A stretch of DNA of 64,000 nt from Euonymus europaeus (GCA_963580455.1 CAUZKV010000008.1:1-64000); one strand, 5' to 3'; counted from the stretch's first letter, positions 12,803-26,117 are shown. Notes: generated by a model not told the origin, from the sequence alone. Numbers and translations: made by a program.

Positions 12803-13667
12803 TACTTTTCGAGCTCTACAATCCTGGCGTTTCGGATTTTGATTTCAGAACTCGTGGCTAGTTGGTCTCGTTTCACCTAGTTAGCCGCGAAATGTGGTTT
12901 CTTTACGTAAACGGTTTTATAAATATCCGTTGACTCCGAGTTCCGAATTCGGTGATTTTTAGCTTGATTTCACACTAATTTTCGAGCTCAACGATCCTGG
13001 CGTTTCGGATTTTGATGTCAGAACTCGTGGCTAGTTGGTCTCGTTTCACCAAGTTAGCCGCGAAATGTGGTTTCTTTACGTAAACGGTTTTATGAATATC
13101 CGTTGACTCCGAGTTCTGAATTTGGTGATTTTTAGCTTGATTTCACACTACTTTTCGAGCTCTACAATCTTGCCGTTTCGGATTTTGATTTCAGAACTCG
13201 TGGCTAGTTGGTCTCGTTTCACCTAGTTAGCCGCGAAATGTGGTTTCTTTACGTAAACGGTTTTATGAATATCCGTTGACTCCGAGTTCTGAATTCGGTG
13301 ATTTTTCGCTTGATTTCACACTACTTTTCGAGCTCTACGATCCTGGCATTTCGGATTTTGATTTCAGAACTCGTGGCTAGTTGGTCTCGTTTCACCTGGT
13401 TAGCCGCGAAATGTGGTTTCTTTACGTAAACGGTATTATGAATATCCGTTGACTCCGAGTTCTGAATTCGGTGATTTTTAGCTTGATTACACACTACTTT
13501 TCGAGCTCTACGATCCTGGCGTTTCGGATTTTTATTTCAGAACTCGTGGCTAGTTGGTCTCGTTTCAACTGGTTAGCCGCGAGATGTGGTTTCTTTACGT
13601 AAACGGTTTTATGATTATCCGTTGACTCCAAGTTCTGAATTCGGTGATTTTTAGCTTGATTTCACAC

Positions 13668-16085
13668 TAATTTTCGAGCTCTACGATCCTGGCGTTTCGG
13701 ATATTGATTTCAGAACTCGTGGCTAGTTGGTCTCGTTTCACCTAGTTAGCCGCGAATTGTGGTTTCTTTACGTAAACGGTTTTATGAATCCGTTGACTCC
13801 GAGTTCTGAATTCGGTGATTTTTAGCTTGATTACACACTACTTTTCGAGCTCTACGACCCTGGCGTTTCGGATTTTGATTTCAGAACTCGTGGCTAGTTG
13901 GTCTCGTTTCACCTATTTAGCCGCGAAATGTGGTTTCTTTACGTAAACGGTTTTATGAATATCCGTTGACTCCGAGTTCTGAATTCGGTGATTTTTAGCT
14001 TGATTTCACACTACTTTTCGAGCTCTACAATCCTGGCATTTCGGATTTTGATTTCGGAACTCGTGGCTAGTAGGTCTCGTTTAACCTAGTTAGCCGCGAA
14101 ATGTGGTTTCTTTACGTAAACGGTTTTATGAATATCCATTGACTCCGAGTTCTGAATTCGGTGATTTTTAGCTTGATTTCACACTACTTTTCGAGCTCTA
14201 CAATCCTGGCGTTTCGGATTTTGATTTCAGAACTCGTGGCTAGTAGGTCTCGTTTCACCTAGTTAGCCGCGAAATGTGGTTTCTTTACGTTAACGGTTTT
14301 ATGAATATCCGTTGACTCCGAGTTCTGAATTCGGTGATTTTTAGCTTGATTTCACACTACTTTTCGAGCTCTACGATCCTGCCAATTCGGATATTGATTT
14401 CAGAACTCGTGGCTAGTTGGTCTCGTTTCACCTATTTAGCCGCGAAATGTGGTTTCTTTACGTAAACGGTTTTATGAATATCCGTTGACTCCGAGTTCTG
14501 AATTCGGTGATTTTTAGCTTGATTTCACACTACTTTTCGAGCTCTACAATCCTGGAGTTTCGGATTTTGATTTCAGAACTCGTGGCTAGTAGGTCTCGTT
14601 TCACCTAGTTAGCCGCGAAATGTGGTTTCCTTACGTAAATGGTTTTATGAATATCCGTTGACTCCGAGTTCTGAATTCGGTGATTTTTAGCTTGATTTCA
14701 CACTACTTTTCGAGCTCTACGATCCTGGCGTTTCGGATTTTGATTTCAGAACTCGTGGCTAGTTGGTCTCGTTTCACCTAGTTAGCCGCGAAATGTGGTT
14801 TCTTTACGTAAACGGTTTTATGAATATCCGTTGACTCCAAGTTCTGAATTCGGTGATTTTTAGCTTGATTTCACACTAATTTTCGAGCTCTACGATCCTG
14901 GCGTTTCGGATATTGATTTCAGAACTCGTGGCTAGTTGGTCTCGTTTCACCTAGTTAGCCGCGAATTGTGGTTTCTTTACGTAAACGGTTTTATGAATCC
15001 GTTGACTCCGAGTTCTGAATTCGGTGATTTTTAGCTTGATTACACACTACTTTTCGAGCTCTACGACCCTGGCGTTTCGGATTTTGATTTCAGAACTCGT
15101 GGCTAGTTGGTCTCGTTTCACCTATTTAGCCGCGAAATGTGGTTTCTTTACGTAAACGGTTTTATGAATATCCGTTGACTCCGAGTTCTGAATTCGGTGA
15201 TTTTTAGCTTGATTTCACACTACTTTTCGAGCTCTACAATCCTGGCATTTCGGATTTTGATTTCGGAACTCGTGGCTAGTAGGTCTCGTTTAACCTAGTT
15301 AGCCGCGAAATGTGGTTTCTTTACGTAAACGGTTTTATGAATATCCATTCACTCCGAGTTCTGAATTCGGTGATTTTTAGCTTGATTTCACACTACTTTT
15401 CGAGCTCTACAATCCTGGCGTTTCGGATTTTGATTTCAGAACTCGTGGCTAGTAGGTCTCGTTTCACCTAGTTAGCCGCGAAATGTGGTTTCTTTACGTT
15501 AACGGTTTTATGAATATCCGTTGACTCCGAGTTCTGAATTCGGTGATTTTTAGCTTGATTTCACACTACTTTTCGAGCTCTACGATCCTGGCAATTCGGA
15601 TATTGATTTCAGAACTCGTGGCTAGTTGGTCTCGTTTCACCTATTTAGCCGCGAAATGTGGTTTCTTTACGTAAACGGTTTTATGAATATCCGTTGACTC
15701 CGAGTTCTGAATTCGGTGATTTTTAGCTTGATTTCACACTACTTTTCGAGCTCTACAATCCTGGAGTTTCGGATTTTGATTTCAGAACTCGTGGCTAGTA
15801 GGTCTCGTTTCACCTAGTTAGCCGCGAAATGTGGTTTCCTTACGTAAATGGTTTTATGAATATCCGTTGACTACGAGTTCTGAATTCGGTGATTTTTAGC
15901 TTGATTTCACACTACTTTTCGAGCTCTACGATCCTGGCGTTTCGGATTTTGATTTCAGAACTCGTGGCTAGTTGGTCTCGTTTCACCTAGTTAGCCGCGA
16001 AATGTGGTTTCTTTACGTAAACGGTTTTATGAATATCCGTTGACTCCGAGTTCTGAATTCGGTGATTTTTAGCTTGATTTCACAC
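13668..16085 (+). repeat. Two 7-monomer units (1,209 bp each)
   Basis: m80-m86 (13,668-14,876) and m87-m93 (14,877-16,085) match monomer for monomer. Each starts with a 171-bp monomer (GATATTG, GCGAATTG and the 2-bp deletion), then CTACGACCC, GATTTCGGAAC with TTTAACC and TATCCATT, and so on. Small private differences separate them: CCATTGAC against CCATTCAC near 14,140 and 15,347, GCCAATTC against GGCAATTC, and GACTCCGAG against GACTACGAG. The spacing of the deletion markers (13,786 to 14,995) is 1,209 bp, exactly 7 x 173 - 2. Confidence 0.85.
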
Positions 16086-17986
16086 TACTTTTCGAGCTCT
16101 ACGATCCTGGCATTTCGGATTTTGATTTCAGAACTCGTGGCTAGTTGGTCTCGTTTCACCTAGTTAGCCGCGAAATGTGGTTTCTTTACGTAAACGGTTT
16201 TATGAATATCCGTTGACTCCGAGTTCTGAATTCGGTGATTTTTAGCTTGATTACACACTACTTTTCGAGCTCTACGACCCTGGCGTTTCGGATTTTGATT
16301 TCAGAACTCGTGGCTAGTAGGTCTCGTTTCACCTATTTAGCCGCGAAATGTGGTTTCTTTACGTAAATGGTTTTATGAATATCCGTTGACTCCGAGTTCT
16401 GAATTCGGTGATTTTTAGCTTGATTTCACACTACTTTTCGAGCTCTACGATCCTGGCATTTCGGATTTTGATTTCGGAACTCGTGGCTAGTTGGTCTCGT
16501 TTAACCTAGTTAGCCGCAAAATGTGGTTTCTTTACGTAAACGGTTTTATGAATATCCGTTGACTTCGAGTTCTGAATTCGGTGATTTTTAGCTTGATTGC
16601 ACACTACTTTTCGAGCTCTACGATCCTGGCATTTCGGATTTTGATTTCAGAACTCGTGGCTAGTAGGTCTCGTTTCACCTAGTTAGCCGCGAAATGTGGT
16701 TTCTTTACATAAACGGTTTTATGAATATCCGTTGACTCCGAGTTCTGAATTTGGTGATTTTTAGCTTGATTACACACTACTTTTCGAGCTCTACAATCTT
16801 GGCGTTTCGGATTTTTATTTCAGAACTCGTGGCTAGTTGGTCTCGTTTCACCTAGTTAGCCGCGAAATGTGGTTTCTTTACGTAAACGGTTTTATGAATA
16901 TCCGTTGACTCCGAGTTCTGAATTCGGTGATTTTTAGCTTGATTTCACACTACTTTTCGAGCTCTACAATCCTGGCATTTCGGATTTTGATTTCGGAACT
17001 CGTGGCTAGTAGGTCTCGTTTAACCTAGTTAGCCGCGAAATGTGGTTTCTTTACGTAAACGGTTTTATGAATATCCATTGACTCCGAGTTCTGAATTCGG
17101 TGATTTTTAGCTTGATTTCACACTACTTTTCGAGCTCTACAATCCTGGCGTTTCGGATTTTGATTTCAGAACTCGTGGCTAGTAGGTCTCGTTTCACCTA
17201 GTTAGCCGCGAAATGTGGTTTCTTTACGTTAACGGTTTTATGAATATCCGTTGACTCCGAGTTCTGAATTCGGTGATTTTTAGCTTGATTTCACACTACT
17301 TTTCGAGCTCTACGATCCTGCCAATTCGGATATTGATTTCAGAACTCGTGGCTAGTTGGTCTCGTTTCACCTATTTAGCCGCGAAATGTGGTTTCTTTAC
17401 GTAAACGGTTTTATGAATATCCGTTGACTCCGAGTTCTGAATTCGGTGATTTTTAGCTTGATTTCACACTACTTTTCGAGCTCTACAATCCTGGAGTTTC
17501 GGATTTTGATTTCAGAACTCGTGGCTAGTAGGTCTCGTTTCACCTAGTTAGCCGCGAAATGTGGTTTCCTTACGTAAATGGTTTTATGAATATCCGTTGA
17601 CTCCGAGTTCTGAATTCGGTGATTTTTAGCTTGATTTCACACTACTTTTCGAGCTCTACGATCCTGGCGTTTCGGATTTTGATTTCAGAACTCGTGGCTA
17701 GTTGGTCTCGTTTCACCTAGTTAGCCGCGAAATGTGGTTTCTTTACGTAAACGGTTTTATGAATATCCGTTGACTCCAAGTTCTGAATTCGGTGATTTTT
17801 AGCTTGATTTCACACTAATTTTCGAGCTCTACGATCCTGGCGTTTCGGATATTGATTTCAGAACTCGTGGCTAGTTGGTCTCGTTTCACCTAGTTAGCCG
17901 CGAATTGTGGTTTCTTTACGTAAACGGTTTTATGAATCCGTTGACTCCGAGTTCTGAATTCGGTGATTTTTAGCTTGATTACACAC
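13668..17986 (+). repeat. Three 171-bp variant monomers (left cluster)
   Basis: Monomers at 13,668-13,838, 14,877-15,047 and 17,816-17,986 read GAATCCG instead of GAATATCCG, a 2-bp deletion around nt 121-124. All three also have A-to-T at nt 90 (GCGAATTG) and GATATTG in place of GATTTTG. They are the first member of the local 7-mer unit. Confidence 0.9.
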
Positions 17987-19889
17987 TACTTTTCGAGCTC
18001 TACGACCCTGGCGTTTCGGATTTTGATTTCAGAACTCGTGGCTAGTTGGTCTCGTTTCACCTATTTAGCCGCGAAATGTGGTTACTTTACGTAAACGGTT
18101 TTATGAATATCCGTTGACTCCGAGTTCTGAATTCGGTGATTTTTAGCTTGATTTCACACTACTTTTCGAGCTCTACAATCCTGGCATTTCGGATTTTGAT
18201 TTCGGAACTCGTGGCTAGTAGGTCTCGTTTAACCTAGTTAGCCGCGAAATGTGGTTTCTTTACGTAAACGGTTTTATGAATATCCATTCACTCCGAGTTC
18301 TGAATTCGGTGATTTTTAGCTTGATTTCACACTACTTTTCGAGCTCTACAATCCTGGCGTTTCGGATTTTGATTTCAGAACTCGTGGCTAGTAGGTCTCG
18401 TTTCACCTAGTTAGCCGCGAAATGTGGTTTCTTTACGTTAACGGTTTTATGAATATCCGTTGACTCCGAGTTCTGAATTCGGTGATTTTTAGCTTGATTT
18501 CACACTACTTTTCGAGCTCTACGATCCTGGCAATTCGGATATTGATTTCAGAACTCGTGGCTAGTTGGTCTCGTTTCACCTATTTAGCCGCGAAATGTGG
18601 TTTCTTTACGTAAACGGTTTTATGAATATCCGTTGACTCCGAGTTCTGAATTCGGTGATTTTTAGCTTGATTTCACACTACTTTTCGAGCTCTACAATCC
18701 TGGAGTTTCGGATTTTGATTTCAGAACTCGTGGCTAGTAGGTCTCGTTTCACCTAGTTAGCCGCGAAATGTGGTTTCCTTACGTAAATGGTTTTATGAAT
18801 ATCCGTTGACTACGAGTTCTGAATTCGGTGATTTTTAGCTTGATTTCACACTACTTTTCGAGCTCTACGATCCTGGCGTTTCGGATTTTGATTTCAGAAC
18901 TCGTGGCTAGTTGGTCTCGTTTCACCTAGTTAGCCGCGAAATGTGGTTTCTTTACGTAAACGGTTTTATGAATATCCGTTGACTCCGAGTTCTGAATTCG
19001 GTGATTTTTAGCTTGATTTCACACTACTTTTCGAGCTCTACGATCCTGGCATTTCGGATTTTGATTTCAGAACTCGTGGCTAGTTGGTCTCGTTTCACCT
19101 AGTTAGCCGCGAAATGTGGTTTCTTTACGTAAACGGTTTTATGAATATCCGTTGACTCCGAGTTCTGAATTCGGTGATTTTTAGCTTGATTACACACTAC
19201 TTTTCGAGCTCTACGACCCTGGCGTTTCGGATTTTGATTTCAGAACTCGTGGCTAGTAGGTCTCGTTTCACCTATTTAGCCGCGAAATGTGGTTTCTTTA
19301 CGTAAATGGTTTTATGAATATCCGTTGACTCCGAGTTCTGAATTCGGTGATTTTTAGCTTGATTTCACACTACTTTTCGAGCTCTACGATCCTGGCATTT
19401 CGGATTTTGATTTCGGAACTCGTGGCTAGTTGGTCTCGTTTAACCTAGTTAGCCGCAAAATGTGGTTTCTTTACGTAAACGGTTTTATGAATATCCGTTG
19501 ACTTCGAGTTCTGAATTCGGTGATTTTTAGCTTGATTGCACACTACTTTTCGAGCTCTACGATCCTGGCATTTCGGATTTTGATTTCAGAACTCGTGGCT
19601 AGTAGGTCTCGTTTCACCTAGTTAGCCGCGAAATGTGGTTTCTTTACATAAACGGTTTTATGAATATCCGTTGACTCCGAGTTCTGAATTTGGTGATTTT
19701 TAGCTTGATTACACACTACTTTTCGAGCTCTACAATCTTGGCGTTTCGGATTTTTATTTCAGAACTCGTGGCTAGTTGGTCTCGTTTCACCTAGTTAGCC
19801 GCGAAATGTGGTTTCTTTACGTAAACGGTTTTATGAATATCCGTTGACTCCGAGTTCTGAATTCGGTGATTTTTAGCTTGATTTCACAC
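14012..19889 (+). repeat. Tandem duplication of a 17-monomer block (2 x 2,939 bp)
   Basis: m82-m98 (14,012-16,950) and m99-m115 (16,951-19,889) are near-identical. Every marker I tested recurs 2,939 bp later (17 x 173 - 2): GCATTT/CGGAAC at 14,032 and 16,971, the 171-bp monomer at 14,995 and 17,934, CTACGACCC at 15,062 and 18,001 and again at 16,273 and 19,212, and ACAATCTTGG at 16,791 and 19,730. The one difference noticed is T at 15,145 against A at 18,084. The flanking monomers m81 and m116 do not match their counterparts, which fixes the edges. The block itself contains parts of the 7-mer HOR, so this is a duplication on top of an older one, and it is recent. Confidence 0.9.
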
Positions 19890-21100
19890 TACTTTTCGAG
19901 CTCTACGATCCTGGTGTTTCGGATATTGATTTCAGAACTCGTGGCTAGTTGGTCTCGTTTCACCTATTTAGCCGCGAAATGTGGTTTCTTTACGTAAACG
20001 GTTTTATGAATATCCGTTGACTCCGACTTCTGAATTCGGTGATTTTTAGCTTGATTTCACACTACTTTTCGAGCTCTACAATCCTGGCGTTTCGGATTTT
20101 GATTTCAGAACTCGTGGCTAGTAGGTCTCGTTTCACCTAGTTAGCCACGAAATGTGGTTTCTTTACGTAAACGGTTTTATGAATATCCGTTGACTCCGAG
20201 TTCTGAATTCGGTGATTTTTAGCTTGATTTCACACTACTTTTCGAGCTCTACGATCCTGGTAATTCGGATTTTGATTTCAGAACTCGTGGCTAGTTGGTC
20301 TCGTTTCACCTAGTTAGCCGCGAAATCTGGTTTCTTTACGTAAACGGTTTTATGAATATCCGTTGACTCCGAGTTCTGAATTCGGTGATTTTTAGCTTGA
20401 TTTCACACTACTTTTCAAGCTCTACAATCCTGGCGTTTCAAATTTTGATTTCAGAACTCGTGCCTAGTAGTTCTCGTTTCACCTAGTTAGCCGCGAAATG
20501 TGGTTTCTTTACGTAAACGGTTTTATGAATATCCGTTGACTCCGAGTTCTGAATTCGGTGATTTTTAGCTTGATTTCACACTACTTTTCGAGCTCTACGA
20601 TCCTGGAGTTTCGGATTTTGATTTCAGAACTCGTGGCTTGTTGGTCTCGTTTCACCTAGTTAGCCGCGAAATGTGGTTTCTTTACGTAAACGGTTTTATG
20701 AATATCCGTTGACTCCGAGTTCTGAATTCGGTGATTTTTAGCTTGATTTCACACTACTTTTCGAGCTCTACAATCCTGGCGTTTCGGATTTTGATTTCAG
20801 AACTCGTGGCTAGTTGGTCTCGTTTCACCTAGTTAGCCGCGAAATGTGGTTTCTTTACGTAAACGGTTTTATGAATATCCGTTGACTCCGAGTTCTGAAT
20901 TCGGTGATTTTTCGCTTGATTTCACACTAATTTTCTAGCTCTACGATCCTGGAGTTTCGGATTTTGATTTCAGAACTCGTGGCTAGTTGGTCTCGTTTCA
21001 CCTAGTTAACCGCGAAATGTGGTTTCTTTACGTAAACGGTTTTATGAATATCCGCTGACTCCGAGTTCTGAATTCGGTGATTTTTAGCTTGATTTCACAC

Positions 21101-21446
21101 TACTTTTCGAGCTCTACAATCCTGGCGTTTTGGATTTTAATTTCAGAACTCGTGGTTAGTTGGTCTCGTTTCACCTAGATAGCCGCGAAATGTGGTTTCT
21201 TTACGTAAACGGTTTTATAAATATCCGCTGACTCCGAGTTCTGAATTCGGTGATTTTTAGCTTGATTTCACACTACTTTTCGAGCTCTACAATCCTGGCG
21301 TTTTGGATTTTAATTTCAGAACTCGTGGTTAGTTGGTCTCGTTTCACCTAGATAGCCGCGAAATGTGGTTTCTTTACGTAAACGGTTTTATAAATATTCG
21401 TTGACTCCGAGTTCTGAATTCGGTGATTTTTAGCTTGATTTCACAC
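21101..21446 (+). repeat. Single-monomer duplication within the 10-mer HOR
   Basis: m123 and m124 are adjacent near-copies sharing GCGTTTTGG, TTTTAATTTC, GGTTAGTTGG, CCTAGATAGCC and TATAAAT. They differ by TATCCGCTGAC against TATTCGTTGAC. Only the first of the three 10-mer copies has this doubling. Confidence 0.8.
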
Positions 21447-22311
21447 TAATTTTCGAGCTCTACGATCCTGGTGTTTCGGATTTTGATTTCAGAACTCGTG
21501 GCTAGTTGGTCTCGTTTCACCTAGTTAGCCGCGAAATGTGGTTTCTTTACGTAAACGGTTTTATGAATATCCGTTGACTCCGAGTTCTGAATTCGGTGAT
21601 TTTTAGCTTGATTTCACACTACTTTTCGAGCTCTACGATCCTGGCGTTTCGGATTTTGATTTCAGAACTCGTGGCTAGTTGGTCTCGTTTCACCTAGTTA
21701 GCCGCAAAATGTGGTTTCTTTACGTAAACGGTTTTATGAATATCCGTTGACTCCGAGTTCTGAATTCGGTGATTTTTAGCTTGATTACACACTACTTTTC
21801 GAGCTCTACGATCCTGGTGTTTCGGATATTGATTTCAGAACTCGTGGCTAGTTGGTCTCGTTTCACCTATTTAGCCGCGAAATGTGGTTTCTTTACGTAA
21901 ACGGTTTTATGAATATCCGTTGACTCCGACTTCTGAATTCGGTGATTTTTAGCTTGATTTCACACTACTTTTCGAGCTCTACAATCCTGGCGTTTCGGAT
22001 TTTGATTTCAGAACTCGTGGCTAGTAGGTCTCGTTTCACCTAGTTAGCCACGAAATGTGGTTTCTTTACGTAAACGGTTTTATGAATATCCGTTGACTCC
22101 GAGTTCTGAATTCGGTGATTTTTAGCTTGATTTCACACTACTTTTCGAGCTCTACGATCCTGGCGTTTCGGATTTTGATTTCAGAACTCGTGGCTAGTTG
22201 GTCTCGTTTCACCTAGTTAGCCGCGAAATGTGGTTTCTTTACGTAAACGGTTTTATGAATATCCGTTGACTCCGAGTTCTGAATTCGGTGATTTTTAGCT
22301 TGATTTCACAC

Positions 22312-23176
22312 TACTTTTCAAGCTCTACAATCCTGGCGTTTCAAATTTTGATTTCAGAACTCGTGCCTAGTAGTTCTCGTTTCACCTAGTTAGCCGCGAA
22401 ATGTGGTTTCTTTACGTAAACGGTTTTATGAATATCCGTTGACTCCGAGTTCTGAATTCGGTGATTTTTAGCTTGATTTCACACTACTTTTCGAGCTCTA
22501 CGATCCTGGAGTTTCGGATTTTGATTTCAGAACTCGTGGCTAGTTGGTCTCGTTTCACCTATTTAGCCGCGAAATGTGGTTTCTTTACGTAAACGGTTTT
22601 ATGAATATCCGTTGACTCCGAGTTCTGAATTCGGTGATTTTTAGCTTGATTTCACACTACTTTTCGAGCTCTACAATCCTGGTGTTTCGGATTTTGATTT
22701 CAGAACTCGTGGCTAGTTGGTCTCGTTTCACCTAGTTAGCCGCGAAATGTGGTTTCTTTACGTAAACGGTTTTATGAATATCCGTTGACTCCGAGTTCTG
22801 AATTCGGTGATTTTTCGCTTGATTTCACACTAATTTTCTAGCTCTACGATCCTGGAGTTTCGGATTTTGATTTCAGAACTCGTGGCTAGTAGGTCTCGTT
22901 TCACCTAGTTAGCCACGAAATGTGGTTTCTTTACGTAAACGGTTTTATGAATATCCGTTGACTCCGAGTTCTGAATTCGGTGAGTTTTAGCTTGATTTCA
23001 CACTAATTTTCGAGCTCTACGATCCTGGTGTTTCGGATTTTGATTTCAGAACTCGTGGCTAGTTGGTCTCGTTTCACCTAGTTAGCCGCGAAATGTGGTT
23101 TCTTTACGTAAACGGTTTTATGAATATCCGTTGACTCCGAGTTCTGAATTCGGTGATTTTTAGCTTGATTTCACAC
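22312..23176 (+). repeat. Extra 5-monomer stretch inside copy 2 of the 10-mer HOR
   Basis: The TTTTCAAGC marker occurs at 22,314 and again at 23,179, exactly 865 bp (5 x 173) apart, while copies 1 and 3 have one such monomer each. m130-m134 therefore look like an internal duplicate of m135-m138 plus m140. The two have since diverged (GGTG against GGCG, GTAGG/GCCACG against GTTGG/AACCGC). Confidence 0.75.
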
Positions 23177-26117
23177 TACTTTTCAAGCTCTACAATCCTG
23201 GCGTTTCAAATTTTGATTTCAGAACTCGTGCCTAGTAGTTCTCGTTTCACCTAGTTAGCCGCGAAATGTGGTTTCTTTACGTAAACGGTTTTATGAATAT
23301 CCGTTGACTCCGAGTTCTGAATTCGGTGATTTTTAGCTTGATTTCACACTACTTTTCGAGCTCTACGATCCTGGAGTTTCGGATTTTGATTTCAGAACTC
23401 GTGGCTAGTTGGTCTCGTTTCACCTAGTTAGCCGCGAAATGTGGTTTCTTTACGTAAACGGTTTTATGAATATCCGTTGACTCCGAGTTCTGAATTCGGT
23501 GATTTTTAGCTTGATTTCACACTACTTTTCGAGCTCTACAATCCTGGCGTTTCGGATTTTGATTTCAGAACTCGTGGCTAGTTGGTCTCGTTTCACCTAG
23601 TTAGCCGCGAAATGTGGTTTCTTTACGTAAACGGTTTTATGAATATCCGTTGACTCCGAGTTCTGAATTCGGTGATTTTTCGCTTGATTTCACACTAATT
23701 TTCTAGCTCTACGATCCTGGAGTTTCGGATTTTGATTTCAGAACTCGTGGCTAGTTGGTCTCGTTTCACCTAGTTAACCGCGAAATGTGGTTTCTTTACG
23801 TAAACGGTTTTATGAATATCCGCTGACTCCGAGTTCTGAATTCGGTGATTTTTAGCTTGATTTCACACTACTTTTCGAGCTCTACAATCCTGGCGTTTTG
23901 GATTTTAATTTCAGAACTCGTGGTTAGTTGGTCTCGTTTCACCTAGATAGCCGCGAAATGTGGTTTCTTTACGTAAACGGTTTTATAAATATTCGTTGAC
24001 TCCGAGTTCTGAATTCGGTGATTTTTAGCTTGATTTCACACTAATTTTCGAGCTCTACGATCCTGGCGTTTCGGATTTTGATTTCAGAACTCGTGGCTAG
24101 TTGGTCTCGTTTCACCTAGTTAGCCGCGAAATGTGGTTTCTTTACGCAAACGGTTTTATGAATATCCGTTGACTCCGAGTTCTGAATTCGGTGATTTTTA
24201 GCTTGATTTCACACTACTTTTCGAGCTCTACGATCCTGGCGTTTCGGATTTTGATTTCAGAACTCGTGGCTAGTTGGTCTCGTTTCACCTAGTTAGCCGC
24301 AAAATGTGGTTTCTTTACGTAAACGGTTTTATGAATATCCGTTGACTCCGAGTTCTGAATTCGGTGATTTTTAGCTTGATTACACACTACTTTTCGAGCT
24401 CTACGATCCTGGTGTTTCGGATATTGATTTCAGAACTCGTGGCTAGTTGGTCTCGTTTCACCTATTTAGCCGCGAAATGTGGTTTCTTTACGTAAACGGT
24501 TTTATGAATATCCGTTGACTCCGACTTCTGAATTCGGTGATTTTTAGCTTGATTTCACACTACTTTTCGAGCTCTACAATCCTGGCGTTTCGGATTTTGA
24601 TTTCAGAACTCGTGGCTAGTAGGTCTCGTTTCACCTAGTTAGCCACGAAATGTGGTTTCTTTACGTAAACGGTTTTATGAATATCCGTTGACTCCGAGTT
24701 CTGAATTCGGTGATTTTTAGCTTGATTTCACACTACTTTTCGAGCTCTACGATCCTGGCATTTCGGATTTTGATTTCAGAACTCGTGGCTAGTTGGTCTC
24801 GTTTCACCTAGTTAGCCGCGAAATGTGGTTTCTTTACGTAAACGGTTTTATGAATATCCGTTGACTCCGAGTTCTGAATTCGGTGATTTTTAGCTTGATT
24901 TCACACTACTTTTCAAGCTCTACAATCCTGGCGTTTCAAATTTTGATTTCAGAACTCGTGCCTAGTAGTTCTCGTTTCACCTAGTTAGCCGCGAAATGTG
25001 GTTTCTTTACGTAAACGGTTTTATGAATATCCGTTGACTCCGAGTTCTGAATTCGGTGATTTTTAGCTTGATTTCACACTACTTTTCGAGCTCTACGATC
25101 CTGGAGTTTCGGATTTTGATTTCAGAACTCGTGGCTAGTTGGTCTCGTTTCACCTAGTTAGCCGCGAAATGTGGTTTCTTTACGTAAACGGTTTTATGAA
25201 TATCCGTTGACTCCGAGTTCTGAATTCGGTGATTTTTAGCTTGATTTCACACTACTTTTCGAGCTCTACTATCCTGGTGTTTCGGATTTTGATTTCAGAA
25301 CTCGTGGCTAGTTGGTCTCGTTTCACCTAGTTAGCCGCGAAATGTGGTTTCTTTACGTAAACAGTTTTATGAATATCCGTTGACTCCGAGTTCTGAATTC
25401 GGTGATTTTTCGCTTGATTTCACACTAATTTTCTAGCTCTACGATCCTGGAGTTTCGGATTTTGATTTCAGAACTCGTGGCTAGTTGGTCTCGTTTCACC
25501 TAGTTAACCGCGAAATGTGGTTTCTTTACGTAAACGGTTTTATGAATACCTGTTGACTCCGAGTTCTGAATTCGGTGATTTTTAGCTTGATTTCACACTA
25601 CTTTTCGAGCTCTACAATCCTGGCGTTTCGGATTTTAATTTCAGAACTCGTGGTTAGTTGGTCTCGTTTCACCTAGATAGCCGCGAAATGTGGTTTCTTT
25701 ACGTAAACGGTTTTATAAATATTCGTTGACTCCGAGTTCTGAATTCGGTGATTTTTAGCTTGATTTCACACTAATTTTCGAGCTCTACGATCCTGGCGTT
25801 TCGGATTTTGATTTCAGAACTCGTGACTAGTTGGTCTCGTTTCACCTAGTTAGCCGCGAAATGTGGTTTCTTTACGTAAACGGTTTTATGAATATCCGTT
25901 GACTCCGAGTTCTGAATTCGGTGATTTTTCGCTTGATTTCACACTAATTTTCTAGCTCTACGATCCTGGAGTTTCGGATTTTGATTTCAGAACTCGTGGC
26001 TAGTTGGTCTCGTTTCACCTAGTTAGCCGCAAAATGTGGTTTCTTTACGTAAACGGTTTTATGAATATCCGTTGACTCCGAGTTCTGAATTCGGTGATTT
26101 TTAGCTTGATTACACAC

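Larger units (their letters stand above)
1..13667 (+). repeat. Mosaic of 3-, 4- and 5-monomer higher-order units
   Basis: Monomers m1-m79 are drawn from about five recurring types: (1) ACAAT with TATAAAT; (2) CTCAACGAT with GATGTC and CACCAAG; (3) ACAAT with CTGCCG and a TTTTTCGC end; (4) ACGAT with GTACTC, often GTAAATGG, and a TTTTTCGC end; (5) TTTTCTAGCTC with ACGAT. The full 1-2-3-4-5 series makes an 865-bp unit, but members are often skipped, giving 519- and 692-bp spacings. For example the GTAAATGG marker recurs near 8752, 9271, 9963, 10482, 11520, 12039 and 12558, at spacings of 3, 4, 3, 6, 3 and 3 monomers. No indels occur anywhere in this block. The same monomer types, reversed, reappear at the extreme right of the window. 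Confidence 0.8.
19890..26117 (+). repeat. 10-monomer HOR (1,730 bp core) in three copies with internal expansions
   Basis: The core order is: GATATTG with CCGACTTCTG; GTAGG with GCCACG; a plain monomer; a TTTTCAAGCTC/TTTCAAATT/GTGCCTAGTAGTT monomer; GGAG; a TTTTTCGC-ended monomer; TTCTAG/GGAG; TTTTAATTTC with GGTTAG and AGATAG; TAATTTT; and GCAAAATG with GATTACAC. Copy 1 (19,890-21,792) has 11 monomers because the TTTTAATTTC monomer is doubled. Copy 2 (21,793-24,387) has 15 because a five-monomer stretch was duplicated. Copy 3 (24,388-26,117) has the 10-monomer core. The CCGACTTCTG marker is spaced 1,903 and 2,595 bp, matching 11 and 15 monomers exactly. Five of these monomers recur in reversed order at 61,801-62,665. 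Confidence 0.85.
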
